Shown: positions 39,889 to 48,749 of the stretch, piece by piece | Position numbering within the stretch: position 1 is the stretch's first letter | How the letters are laid out: each line of letters opens with the position of its first letter | From: Candidatus Faeciplasma pullistercoris | Lineage (GTDB): Bacteria; Bacillota; Clostridia; Oscillospirales; Ruminococcaceae | DNA length: 64,000 bases | Direction: 5' to 3' | NCBI GenBank assembly: GCA_018715525.1 | Contig: DVLL01000006.1 | Span: 1-64,000, forward strand | Program-made: the position numbers and the translations under genes | The notes under the pieces: model-generated | Seen by the model: the letters and a program-made list of their open reading frames with translations, nothing else | What the model was told of the DNA's origin: nothing | The model's database searches: none

Positions 39889-42840
39889 TTACTCTGTCCT
39901 CAGCGCCTCTACGGGATCCTTCTTCGCCGCGATTCCGGAGGGTATAAGACCTGCTATCAGAGTCAGCGCCATACTGATTATTACCAGTATTACCGCTCCG
40001 CCAACCGGCAGTATCGCAGAAAGCGACTCTATTCCGGTGAGCGTATGCAAAATAAGGTTGATAGGTATCAGAAGCAGCAGCGAAACGCCTATTCCTATGG
40101 CTCCGGCCGCGAAGCCCACAATAAGCGTCTCCGCATTGAATACCCTCGAAATATCCTTCTTTGACGCTCCGACCGCGCGGAGTATTCCTATCTCCTTCGT
40201 TCTCTCGAGAACCGAGATATAGGTGATTATGCCTATCATTATCGAGGACACCACCAGTGATATCGCGACAAACGCTATCAGCACATAGGAGATCGCGTTT
40301 ATTATAGTGGTTATCGAGGACATGAGTATCTTTACATAGTCGGTATAGGATATCTTATCCTCCTCGGAGACGGTTTCGTTATAGTCGGTTATGATATCGG
40401 CTATTGCGTCCTTGTCCTCGAAGGTCGGGGTATAAATATATATCGCCTTCGGAGCGTCCCTGTTGACGTCCCCAAGAAGCCCGAGAACCTCTTCATAGGT
40501 AGACTCGGAGACATTTGACGGAACACTGTTTTCAAACAGATAGCGGTACTGCCCGGATGTGAGCTCCATTGCGTCAAACGCAGCCGCAAGCTCCTCCTGG
40601 GTGTAGCCCGAAAGCTGCTCTGTGACCTGAGCCGCGTACTGCTGGATGACTGAGGCTGAAATAACATCGCTGAGGTAGCCCTCCTTCTCAGCCTCGTCCA
40701 TATCGGCTACATAGCTGCGTATGGTGTCCTCGTCCATCTGGGTCTGGCTCATTATTGCCTGCACAAGCATCTCGGTCTCAGACTCGGGCGTCAGCGTCCC
40801 TCTGAACTGCTCTACCCCAGAAGCGAGGTAAGCGTCGTCAGGGATAGAGAGAAGTTCGGTATAAACGGACGCCTTTTCCGAAGCGTCAAGCCCGCTCTCC
40901 CACTCGTCTACAGCGGCGATGATGTCATCTTCGGTAGGCTCTTCGCCCTCAACCTTGAACTTGAGTCCGGAAAGAACATCCACCTCGGGGTTTTCCTTCT
41001 GAGCGGTGATAAGCTCGTTATTTTCTACCCTGTCTATAAGGTAATCGGTAAGGGCGGATGTATAGCCTACCGCGCTGCTCATGAACGCAGACACCGCAGT
41101 ATCGCTCTGCCTGATTATACCTACCACCTTGAGCTTTACCGACTTATCAGAGTCGTACAGATACTTAAGACCTGCTTCGGTCTGGGTGGCGTCGGTATAG
41201 CCGCTTCCGCTCTTCTGATATTTGTCGCAGTCAAGTATTATCCTGAAATCAATTCCGAGCACATCCTCATAGCTCCATGAGGACTCGGATATCTGCTCGC
41301 CCTCACCCTCGGCAGCCATTTCCATATCGTCGATGATCTCATCGATGGTTTTAAGACCGAGTGTATAGAGCATCATATCGCTTATCTCGTTGTTTTCGTC
41401 TACTACAACGACGACCTCGTCATAGTTCTCCGGCCAACGACCGTATACGACGTCGTACTGCTCCTGCATGAGCGGGCTTATCATCTCTCCGTCCATTCCG
41501 GAAAGAAGCTCCTGCCATGCCTCTATCTGTATCATATTCGATAAAGTCGAGGTCGGAGCGCTTACTCCCATCTCGGAATACAGCCTTGATATCAGCTCGA
41601 GCACGTTTGAATTTACTATTTGGCCGTCCTTATCGGTGACATAGATATTCATGCCGGTGTCGTACACATACTGGAGCGAGCTGACATGCTCCTTGATATC
41701 CCCGGAGCCGTCAAGATACTCCTTGAAGCTGACAAGGTTGTTTTCACGAGTCTCCATCTTTGACATCGTATCCATGATGTCGGACATTACCCTGTTCTCA
41801 TACACCTTGTCGAGCTCATGCGAAAGCTCTCCTGAGCTGCCGTTGGCGTCCATAAACGTGGTGAGCATGCTCGACATGTCGATCTCCTCAGCGTTTATGG
41901 TTATCGGATATGACGTCAGCGCGTCCTCCTGGACACGGTTTATATAGGTTTGAAATCCTGTAGACACAGACAGTATCAGGGCGATTCCTATTATGCCTAT
42001 GCTTCCGGCGAAGCTGGTGAGCACAGTCCTGCCCTTCTTGGTCATCAGGTTGTTGAGCGAGAGGGAAAGAGCGGTGCCGAAGGACATAGAGGTTTTCTTG
42101 CTCTTTTGATGCTTTTTACCTACTACCCTCATCTGCTCAGCGTGGGATTCCTCACCCTCGGAGGAGTATGGCATAGAATCGCTCTGGATCTCGCCGTCAA
42201 GAACCCTTACTATCCTGGTCGCGTATTTTTCCGCGAGCTCAGGATTATGGGTTACCATTATTACCAGCCTGTCTCTGGCTATCTCCTTGAGGATATCCAT
42301 TATCTGGACGCTTGTAGTCGAGTCAAGCGCTCCCGTGGGCTCGTCTGCCATAAGTATCTCAGGGTCGTTGACAAGCGCTCTCGCTATTGCCACGCGCTGC
42401 ATCTGTCCGCCTGACATCTGATTCGGCTTCTTATGGAGCTGGTCTCCGAGTCCTACCTTCTTCAGAGCCTCGATAGCTCTTTTCTTTCTTTCCGTCTTTC
42501 CCACGCCGGAGAGCGTCAGCGCAAGCTCTACGTTAGACAGAACGGTCTGGTGAGGGATGAGATTGTATGATTGAAAGACAAAGCCTATGGAGTGATTTCT
42601 GTAGCTGTCCCAATCGGAATCCTTGAACATTTTCGTCGATCTGCCGTTTATGGACAGGTCGCCTGAGGTGTATTTGTCAAGTCCGCCTATGATATTCAGA
42701 AGCGTCGTCTTGCCGCAGCCTGAAGGACCCAATATGGCGACAAATTCGTTTTTGCGGAATTCTATGCTTATTCCCTTGAGCGCCTTGACGGTGTCGTCAC
42801 CGACATTGTAATTCTTTACAATATTTGTTAGCTTAAGCAT
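39889..42840 (-). CDS. Fused ABC transporter ATP-binding/permease (MacB/FtsX-like)
   Basis: A 983-residue protein. The N-terminal ABC domain has Walker A GPSGCGKTT (about 39-47), signature MSGGQMQRVAIARA, and Walker B ILMADEPTGALDS. After a basic linker, an FtsX-type permease follows: one membrane segment (about 285-305), a long extracellular region of about 500 residues, and three C-terminal segments from SSITTIINAISYVLIAFVAI. This is a mechanotransmission-type exporter of peptides or lipids, or a regulator of cell-wall enzymes. AAGGAG precedes the ATG. Single-gene unit with a terminator; no two-component system adjacent. Confidence 0.93.
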   Translation of the reverse strand: MLKLTNIVKNYNVGDDTVKALKGISIEFRKNEFVAILGPSGCGKTTLLNIIGGLDKYTSGDLSINGRSTKMFKDSDWDSYRNHSIGFVFQSYNLIPHQTVLSNVELALTLSGVGKTERKKRAIEALKKVGLGDQLHKKPNQMSGGQMQRVAIARALVNDPEILMADEPTGALDSTTSVQIMDILKEIARDRLVIMVTHNPELAEKYATRIVRVLDGEIQSDSMPYSSEGEESHAEQMRVVGKKHQKSKKTSMSFGTALSLSLNNLMTKKGRTVLTSFAGSIGIIGIALILSVSTGFQTYINRVQEDALTSYPITINAEEIDMSSMLTTFMDANGSSGELSHELDKVYENRVMSDIMDTMSKMETRENNLVSFKEYLDGSGDIKEHVSSLQYVYDTGMNIYVTDKDGQIVNSNVLELISRLYSEMGVSAPTSTLSNMIQIEAWQELLSGMDGEMISPLMQEQYDVVYGRWPENYDEVVVVVDENNEISDMMLYTLGLKTIDEIIDDMEMAAEGEGEQISESSWSYEDVLGIDFRIILDCDKYQKSGSGYTDATQTEAGLKYLYDSDKSVKLKVVGIIRQSDTAVSAFMSSAVGYTSALTDYLIDRVENNELITAQKENPEVDVLSGLKFKVEGEEPTEDDIIAAVDEWESGLDASEKASVYTELLSIPDDAYLASGVEQFRGTLTPESETEMLVQAIMSQTQMDEDTIRSYVADMDEAEKEGYLSDVISASVIQQYAAQVTEQLSGYTQEELAAAFDAMELTSGQYRYLFENSVPSNVSESTYEEVLGLLGDVNRDAPKAIYIYTPTFEDKDAIADIITDYNETVSEEDKISYTDYVKILMSSITTIINAISYVLIAFVAISLVVSSIMIGIITYISVLERTKEIGILRAVGASKKDISRVFNAETLIVGFAAGAIGIGVSLLLLIPINLILHTLTGIESLSAILPVGGAVILVIISMALTLIAGLIPSGIAAKKDPVEALRTE

Positions 42841-42981
42841 AACGTCTCCTTTGTGTAAAAATTATTACCGCACATACATTTTCCAGTCTCAAGTATATCA
42901 CAATTCATGAACTTATCAAGCAAAAAAAGTGATAGCAATGTGAAATTACGCTATGTCAGAGCTAAGCCTGCTTTTACACGC

Positions 42982-43026
42982 AAAAATCTGCCGCTTCTCA
43001 CGCCTAAAAGGCGCGAAAAAAGGCGG
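42982..43026 (-). terminator. Possible terminator of the aryl-acid operon
   Basis: Minus strand: an imperfect hairpin from CCGCCTTTTTTCGCGCC to GGCGTGAGAAGCGG followed by CAGATTTTTG, 28 bp beyond the ACT gene stop. Confidence 0.45.
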
Positions 43027-43053
43027 AATCCGCAAAATATATTACATCCAAAA

Positions 43054-43482
43054 TCAGATGCCGTGGATACCTTCCTGATTAAGGGTGGGTATCCCGTTCG
43101 CGTGGAGCACGCTTTCAGCCGCCGCGTTGTCGTTGACTCTTATAACGACGTACGCTCCGAGGTCGGTGGAGGCTGTGAAAGCGTACATATACTCGATGTT
43201 TATCTTCGCGTCGCCGAGTATCTTGAGAATGTTGTAAAGAGACCCCGCCTCGTCGCTCATCTCGACCGCTATGACCTCGTTGACCGATACCAGCGACTCA
43301 GAGCCGATAATCTCGCGCGCTTTGTCTGCGTCTGCCACGATAATGCGGAGTATTCCGAAATCCTTGGTGTCCGCCACGCTCATGGCGCGAAGGTTTACAT
43401 TCTGCTCAGATAGCTTTTTGACCAGTCCCAAAAGCGAACCGGTCTTGTTCTCCACGAATACGGACAACTGTTTTATTGCCAT
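43054..43482 (-). CDS. Tandem ACT-domain protein
   Basis: A 142-residue protein made of two ACT domains: KQLSVFVENKTGSLLGLVKKL and, after the midpoint, VIAVEMSDEAGSLYNILKILG. ACT domains bind amino acids and regulate metabolic enzymes. It lies 13 bp downstream of paaK, with AGGAGG before the ATG. The same partnership with PaaK occurs in other anaerobes to my knowledge. Here it may sense an aromatic amino acid and tune the ligase or the oxidoreductase. Confidence 0.9.
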   Translation of the reverse strand: MAIKQLSVFVENKTGSLLGLVKKLSEQNVNLRAMSVADTKDFGILRIIVADADKAREIIGSESLVSVNEVIAVEMSDEAGSLYNILKILGDAKINIEYMYAFTASTDLGAYVVIRVNDNAAAESVLHANGIPTLNQEGIHGI

Positions 43483-43495
43483 AATTTACCCTCCT

Positions 43496-44803
43496 TTAAT
43501 CATGAAGCTTGCGCTTGTCTATTACTCTTACCGCCTTGCCCTCGCTTCTTACCACAGTCTTGGGCGGCACAAGGTGAATGACCGGCTTGATTCCGAGCAT
43601 AGTCCTCATAGCCTCGCCGAGCTGTATTTCTCTGCGCTGGTTGTCGCCGACCTTATCCGAGAACTGCTCGGGCGACAGCTCGACGTTTATGTCCAAGGTG
43701 TCTGAATTGTTGACTCTGTCCACTATTATCTGATAGTTTGGAGTGTAGCCCTCGTTCAGAAGAACTGTCTCTATCTGGCTGGGGAATACGTTTACGCCCC
43801 TGATGATAAGCATGTCGTCGCTTCTTCCTAAGGGCTTGCTCATTCTGACATGAGTCCTGCCGCAGGAGCACTTCTCACGGGAAAGGATGCAGATGTCCCT
43901 CGTGCGGTATCTCAGCAGCGGGAACGCCTCCTTATCCAAAGAGGTGAACACCAGCTCGCCCTTCGAGCCCTCGGGAAGCACCTCGCCGGTCTCGGGGTCT
44001 ATGATCTCGGCGTAAAAATGATCCTCGTTGATGTGCATTCCGCGCTGCTCCTCGCACTCGAACGCCACGCCGGGACCGCTTGTCTCGGTCAGACCGTAGA
44101 TATCATACGCCTTGATGCCGAGGCTCTTTTCTATACTCCTGCGCATTTCCTCCGTCCAAGGCTCCGCGCCGAATATTCCGGCTTTGAGCTTATTGTCCTC
44201 CGGCTTGTAGCCCCGCTCAGCCAGCGACTCGCCGATGTAGGCGGCATACGACGGAGTGCAGCAAAGGATCGTCGAGCCGAGATCCATCATGAACTGTATC
44301 TGGCGCTCGGTATTTCCCGAGGACATGGGCAAGGTAAGGCAGCCGACCTTGTGAGAGCCGCCGTTGAGACCGGGGCCCCCGGTGAAGAGACCGTAGCCGT
44401 AGCATACCTGGCAGACATCCTCGTTAGAGCCTCCAGCGGCGACTATCGCCCTCGCGCAGCACTCCTCCCACAGGTCTATATCGTGCTGGGTGTAGAACGC
44501 CACAACGCGCTTTCCGGTCGTGCCCGAGGTAGACTGGATTCTGACGCAGTTTTTGAGGTCTGTGCCTAAAAGTCCGTACGGATACGCCTCCCTCAGGTCA
44601 TCCTTTGAAAGAAAAGGGAGCTTCTTGATATCGTCAATGCTCTTGATGTCCTCCGGCTTGACTCCCTTTTTGTCCATAAGATTCCTGTAGTAGGCGACAT
44701 TGTCGTAAACGTGTCTTACCTGCCTGACTATCTTCTCGTTCTGAATTCTCACGATCTCTTCCCTTGAAGCAGTCTCGATTTCAGGCTGATAATATCTTGA
44801 CAT
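43496..44803 (-). CDS. paaK: Phenylacetate-CoA ligase family protein
   Basis: A 435-residue adenylate-forming enzyme that converts aryl acetates to CoA thioesters. Motifs: IQSTSGTTGKRVVAFYT (ATP-binding loop), YDIYGLTETSGPGVAFEC, and RTRDICIL with the Cys pair CSCGRTHVRM. PaaK family members are shorter than other ligases and lack a large C-terminal extension, as here. Its place behind iorAB suggests that the aryl-CoA made is the substrate, or alternatively the product, of indolepyruvate:ferredoxin oxidoreductase. AGGGAG precedes the ATG. Confidence 0.93.
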   Translation of the reverse strand: MSRYYQPEIETASREEIVRIQNEKIVRQVRHVYDNVAYYRNLMDKKGVKPEDIKSIDDIKKLPFLSKDDLREAYPYGLLGTDLKNCVRIQSTSGTTGKRVVAFYTQHDIDLWEECCARAIVAAGGSNEDVCQVCYGYGLFTGGPGLNGGSHKVGCLTLPMSSGNTERQIQFMMDLGSTILCCTPSYAAYIGESLAERGYKPEDNKLKAGIFGAEPWTEEMRRSIEKSLGIKAYDIYGLTETSGPGVAFECEEQRGMHINEDHFYAEIIDPETGEVLPEGSKGELVFTSLDKEAFPLLRYRTRDICILSREKCSCGRTHVRMSKPLGRSDDMLIIRGVNVFPSQIETVLLNEGYTPNYQIIVDRVNNSDTLDINVELSPEQFSDKVGDNQRREIQLGEAMRTMLGIKPVIHLVPPKTVVRSEGKAVRVIDKRKLHD

Positions 44804-44839
44804 TTTCTTTGACTCTCCCTTTTGATGATTTATTGCTGC

Positions 44840-45412
44840 TCAGGCGTTGTAGCCAAGCTCGAACGCCCTCTTGTTCATCTCAACGAACTGAGGCTTTACG
44901 CACTTCTCAATAGCCGCTATCCACTTGTCCTTTTCTATGTGGAAGTACTTTGCAAGCCTGCCCATAAGCACGATATTCACCGATTTTGCGCTTCCCGCCT
45001 GCTCGGCTAAGCTGAGCGCGTCTATTTCGTCTATGTACACGCCCTTAGCCTTGAGCTCCTTTAGAATATCGCTCGGATAGGAGGCTGCTCCCGTTATTAC
45101 CGGCATTGGGTCTATTTCCTGAGTGTTTACTATTATCTTTCCGCCCTTTCTAAGGCATACCGAATGCCTTGCAGCCTCAAGCTTCTCAAAGGACACTATG
45201 AAGTCCGCCTCACCCTCGGAAACGACCGGGGAGTAGACCTTGTCTCCGAACCTGACGTATGTGACTACCGAGCCGCCGCGCTGGCTCATTCCGTGAACCT
45301 CGCTCACCTTTACGTCATAGCCCTCGCCGGTAAGGAGAGTTCCCAAAAGCTTGCTCGCAAGTATGCTTCCCTGTCCGCCTACGCCGACTATCATGACATT
45401 TTTGGTCTCCAT
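44840..45412 (-). CDS. iorB: Indolepyruvate:ferredoxin oxidoreductase, beta subunit
   Basis: A 190-residue gamma-domain subunit beginning NVMIVGVGGQGSILASKLLG, with the CoA/subunit-contact pattern VSEVHGMSQRGGSVVTYVRFG. It partners IorA. The start codon follows the iorA stop directly (TAA ATG), so translation is coupled and the complex is made in equal amounts. Confidence 0.95.
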   Translation of the reverse strand: METKNVMIVGVGGQGSILASKLLGTLLTGEGYDVKVSEVHGMSQRGGSVVTYVRFGDKVYSPVVSEGEADFIVSFEKLEAARHSVCLRKGGKIIVNTQEIDPMPVITGAASYPSDILKELKAKGVYIDEIDALSLAEQAGSAKSVNIVLMGRLAKYFHIEKDKWIAAIEKCVKPQFVEMNKRAFELGYNA

Positions 45413-47158
45413 TTATCTCTCCCCTTTCTCTATGGCGTCAAACCTGCAAAGCTGCGTGCAGACGTCGCAGCCCACGCACTGCGTAAAGTCGATATGAGCC
45501 TTAGAGCCCTTGATGCTTATCGCCGGGCAGCCCAGCCTCATGCACATCTTGCAGCCTACGCACTTATCGGTATTCACCTTGACCGGAGGCTTCGCCTTTA
45601 CGTTCTTGAGCAGAACACAGGGTCTGCGGGAAATGATGACCGACGCCTCGTCAGCGGCGAGCTCCTCCTTTACGGCGCTCTCGCACTCCGCGAGATTATA
45701 CGGGTCAACCACCCTGACGCGCCTGATGCCTATCGCATGGCACAGAGCCTCGAGGTTTACAGCAGTAGCCGGGTCTCCCTTGATGTTATAGCCGGTGGTG
45801 GGGTTCTGCTGATGTCCGGTCATGCCGGTTATAGAGTTGTCGAGTATTATTACGGTCGAATTTGAGTTGTTGTAGGCTATGTCTATAAGACCGGTGACGC
45901 CCGAGTGGATAAACGTCGAGTCGCCTATCACGCAGACGCTATTATGCTCGTTTTCCGCTCCGCCGGCTTTATTGAAGCCGTGAAGCCCGGAAACGGAGGC
46001 TCCCATGCACAAAACAGAGTCGATAGCGTTGAGCGGGGCGGCGCTTCCAAGGGTATAGCAGCCTATATCTCCCAAAACGGTTATCTTGTTCTTTGCCAAT
46101 ACATAGAACATTCCCCTGTGTGGGCAGCCCGCGCACATAACGGGAGGTCTTACCGGCACAGGTGTGTCGGGAGTTATGCTCTGCGGCTCGGGAATGCCGA
46201 ACGCCGCGCGTATCACAGCCTGATTGAATTCGCCTACAGGCGGGAAGAGCTCCTTGCCTACGCACTCAATGCTAAGCGTTCTCACATGGTTCTCTACGAT
46301 TCCGTCAAGCTCCTCTATGACGTAGAGCTTACCGACTCTGCCGGCAAACTCCCTTATCAGGTTCTCGGGGAGCGGGTTGACTATCCCGAGCTTGAGCACC
46401 GGAACGCTGTCGCCGAACACCTCTTTTACATACTGGTAGCAGGTGCCGGAGCAGATTATGCCCATATCCGAGCCGCTGCCCTCTATCCTGTTGAGGGCGC
46501 TGACCTCTGCGAGCTCCTTGAGCTCATTCATCCTCTGCTCGACAAACGGGTGACGCTTCTGGGCGTTGGCGGGAGCCATTATATACTTCTGAGGCTTCTT
46601 TTCGTATGCTCCGGGCTCATGCTCCTCTCTGTCGCAGAGCTCGACCATGCACTGCGAGTGCGCCATTCTGGTGCAGCTCCTTACAATGACGGGAGTATCG
46701 TACTCCTCGGATATCCTGTATGCCTCGCGCACAAATTCCTTTGCCTCCGCCGCGTCTGACGGCTCAAGCATGGGGACCTTGGCGGCTATGGCGTAATGCC
46801 TTGAATCCTGCTCGTTCTGAGAGGAGTGCATAGCCGGGTCGTCGGCTACAAATATCACCATTCCGCCGTTTACGCCGGTATATGACAGCGTGAAAAGAGG
46901 GTCTGCGGCGACGTTGAGTCCTACGTGCTTCATCGCGCAGGCGCTGCGGACTCCCCGCAGCGACGCTCCGAACGCCACCTCCGCCGCCACCTTTTCATTC
47001 GGCGCCCATTCGCAGTAAATTTTATCATACTTTGCGGCAAATTCGGTGATTTCGGTGGAGGGTGTTCCGGGATAGCTGGAAACCACCCTTACCCCCGCTT
47101 CATAAAGTCCGCGGGCAATGGCCTCATTGCCGAGCATAAGTTTTTTCAAATCGGTCAT
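45413..47158 (-). CDS. iorA: Indolepyruvate:ferredoxin oxidoreductase, alpha subunit
   Basis: A 581-residue TPP- and Fe-S-dependent enzyme that interconverts aryl pyruvates and aryl-acetyl-CoA with ferredoxin. It has the pyrimidine domain (VSSYPGTPSTEI), CAGCPHRGMFYVL, and the TPP site GDIGCYTLG..CMGASVSG with GDSTFIHSGVTGL..NNSNSTVIILDN. Two C-terminal [4Fe-4S] motifs are CVGCKMCMRLGC and CVGCDVCTQLC. The Shine-Dalgarno AAAGG abuts the ATG, so the start is not ideal, but the protein begins as expected for the family. In an organism needing aryl acids the reaction may run toward aryl pyruvate. Confidence 0.95.
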   Translation of the reverse strand: MTDLKKLMLGNEAIARGLYEAGVRVVSSYPGTPSTEITEFAAKYDKIYCEWAPNEKVAAEVAFGASLRGVRSACAMKHVGLNVAADPLFTLSYTGVNGGMVIFVADDPAMHSSQNEQDSRHYAIAAKVPMLEPSDAAEAKEFVREAYRISEEYDTPVIVRSCTRMAHSQCMVELCDREEHEPGAYEKKPQKYIMAPANAQKRHPFVEQRMNELKELAEVSALNRIEGSGSDMGIICSGTCYQYVKEVFGDSVPVLKLGIVNPLPENLIREFAGRVGKLYVIEELDGIVENHVRTLSIECVGKELFPPVGEFNQAVIRAAFGIPEPQSITPDTPVPVRPPVMCAGCPHRGMFYVLAKNKITVLGDIGCYTLGSAAPLNAIDSVLCMGASVSGLHGFNKAGGAENEHNSVCVIGDSTFIHSGVTGLIDIAYNNSNSTVIILDNSITGMTGHQQNPTTGYNIKGDPATAVNLEALCHAIGIRRVRVVDPYNLAECESAVKEELAADEASVIISRRPCVLLKNVKAKPPVKVNTDKCVGCKMCMRLGCPAISIKGSKAHIDFTQCVGCDVCTQLCRFDAIEKGER

Positions 47159-47168
47159 CCTTTCAGTA

Positions 47169-48728
47169 TTATTTTCCGAGACTGTCGGTTATCTCAACAG
47201 TCTTTGTCAGACTGTAGCAGCTAAACATCTTCTCAACTTCGCGGGGGCAGGTCTTTTGAGTCAAAAGGCTGACAACAGGCAAAATTATCAGCCCGCCCAC
47301 CATAGCAAATACTCCCGAGTAAAGAGAGTTTGTAAATATAAAGTTTATCACAGGAACTTCTGATATGTCAACCCAGCCGACGGATACAAAAAGCTGGAAT
47401 ATCTCAAGACCGACGCCGTAAACAAAGCAGGTAAGAACCGCCGCCTTTGTGGTCTTTTTGTAGTACAGCCCGTACAGGAAGGGAGCCAGGAACGCTCCCG
47501 CGAGCGCTCCCCAGGAAACGCCCATCATCTGCGCGATAAACAGGTTCTTGCTGCTCGCCTGGACTATCGCTATCACAGAGGAGACGACTATAAACGCCAC
47601 GATAAACAGCCTCATTATCGTCATCTTGGTCTTTTCACCCAGCTCCCGCTTGAACATCGGTGCTATAAAGTCGAGCGTGACCGTCGAGCCGCTGGTGAGC
47701 ACCAGCGACGACAGAGTGGACATCGAGGCGGACAGCACCAGAACTATAACTATTCCTATGAGAACAGGAGAAAGCCCGGAAAGCATCCTCGGGATTATGG
47801 CGTCGTAGCCCTCTGACGCCACGTCCACCTCATAAAGCCTGCCGAAGCCTCCCAGGAAGTAGCAGCCGCCCGCTACAACTATCGCAAAGAGGGTGGAAAT
47901 TACGGTGCCCATCTTTATAGACTCCTCGTTTTTGATGGCGTAGAACTTTCCGACCATCTGGGGCAGTCCCCATGTGCCGAGCGAGGTAAGGATAACTACA
48001 AACAGCAAAAATACCGGATCTGCTCCCAAAAACGAGGCATATTCCCAGCCGCCGTTCTCGCCGGTGGCGAGCTCTTCCGTCGCCGCGGCAAGTCCGCCGT
48101 TGTCCCTAAGCACCGCCAATATGACCGCAACTATTCCCACGAGCATGATTATGCCCTGAATAAAGTCGTTTATGGCGGTTGCCATGTATCCGCCGACGAT
48201 TACATATATTCCGGTCAGAACGGCCATCACTATAACGCACACCGAGTAGTCTATGCCGTCAAACGCCATGGAAAACAGTCTTGAAAGTCCGTTATACAAA
48301 GATGCCGTATATGGTATCAAAAATACAAACGTGATTACAGACGCCGCAATCTTTAAGCCCTTTGACTCAAACCTTGCGCCGAAGAAATCCGGCATTGTCT
48401 TGCTTGAAAGGTGCTGAGTCATTATTCTCGTTCTTCTTCCGAGGACGCTCCACGCTAAAAGCGAGCCGATAAAGGCGTTGCCAAGCCCTATCCATGTCGA
48501 AGCGAGCCCGAAATTCCAGCCGAACTGTCCGGCGTAGCCGACAAATATCACGGCGGAGAAATATGAGGTTCCAAACGCAAATGCGCTCAGCCACGGTCCT
48601 ACCGAGCGCGAGCCGAGAACAAAGCCGTTTATGTCTGAGGCGTGCTTTCTCGAGCGTATGCCTATATAGATCATCAGCGCGAAAAAGCAGACTATCATGC
48701 AAAGTGTGATTATCATAGTTGCGGTCAT
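47169..48728 (-). CDS. Sodium:solute symporter family protein
   Basis: A 519-residue membrane protein with about 13 hydrophobic segments of the SSS/LeuT-like fold. Family elements: SVGPWLSAFAFGTSYFSAV near the N-terminus, TGIYVIVGGYMATAINDFIQG in the middle and ASMSTLSSLVLTSGSTVTLD in the second half, resembling proline or pantothenate symporters. The substrate cannot be read from sequence; between the two acyl-CoA ligases, an aryl or other carboxylic acid is plausible. GGAGG lies upstream of the ATG; iorA follows 10 bp after its stop. Confidence 0.92.
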   Translation of the reverse strand: MTATMIITLCMIVCFFALMIYIGIRSRKHASDINGFVLGSRSVGPWLSAFAFGTSYFSAVIFVGYAGQFGWNFGLASTWIGLGNAFIGSLLAWSVLGRRTRIMTQHLSSKTMPDFFGARFESKGLKIAASVITFVFLIPYTASLYNGLSRLFSMAFDGIDYSVCVIVMAVLTGIYVIVGGYMATAINDFIQGIIMLVGIVAVILAVLRDNGGLAAATEELATGENGGWEYASFLGADPVFLLFVVILTSLGTWGLPQMVGKFYAIKNEESIKMGTVISTLFAIVVAGGCYFLGGFGRLYEVDVASEGYDAIIPRMLSGLSPVLIGIVIVLVLSASMSTLSSLVLTSGSTVTLDFIAPMFKRELGEKTKMTIMRLFIVAFIVVSSVIAIVQASSKNLFIAQMMGVSWGALAGAFLAPFLYGLYYKKTTKAAVLTCFVYGVGLEIFQLFVSVGWVDISEVPVINFIFTNSLYSGVFAMVGGLIILPVVSLLTQKTCPREVEKMFSCYSLTKTVEITDSLGK

Positions 48729-48749
48729 GCCACGGTTACCTCCAAATGA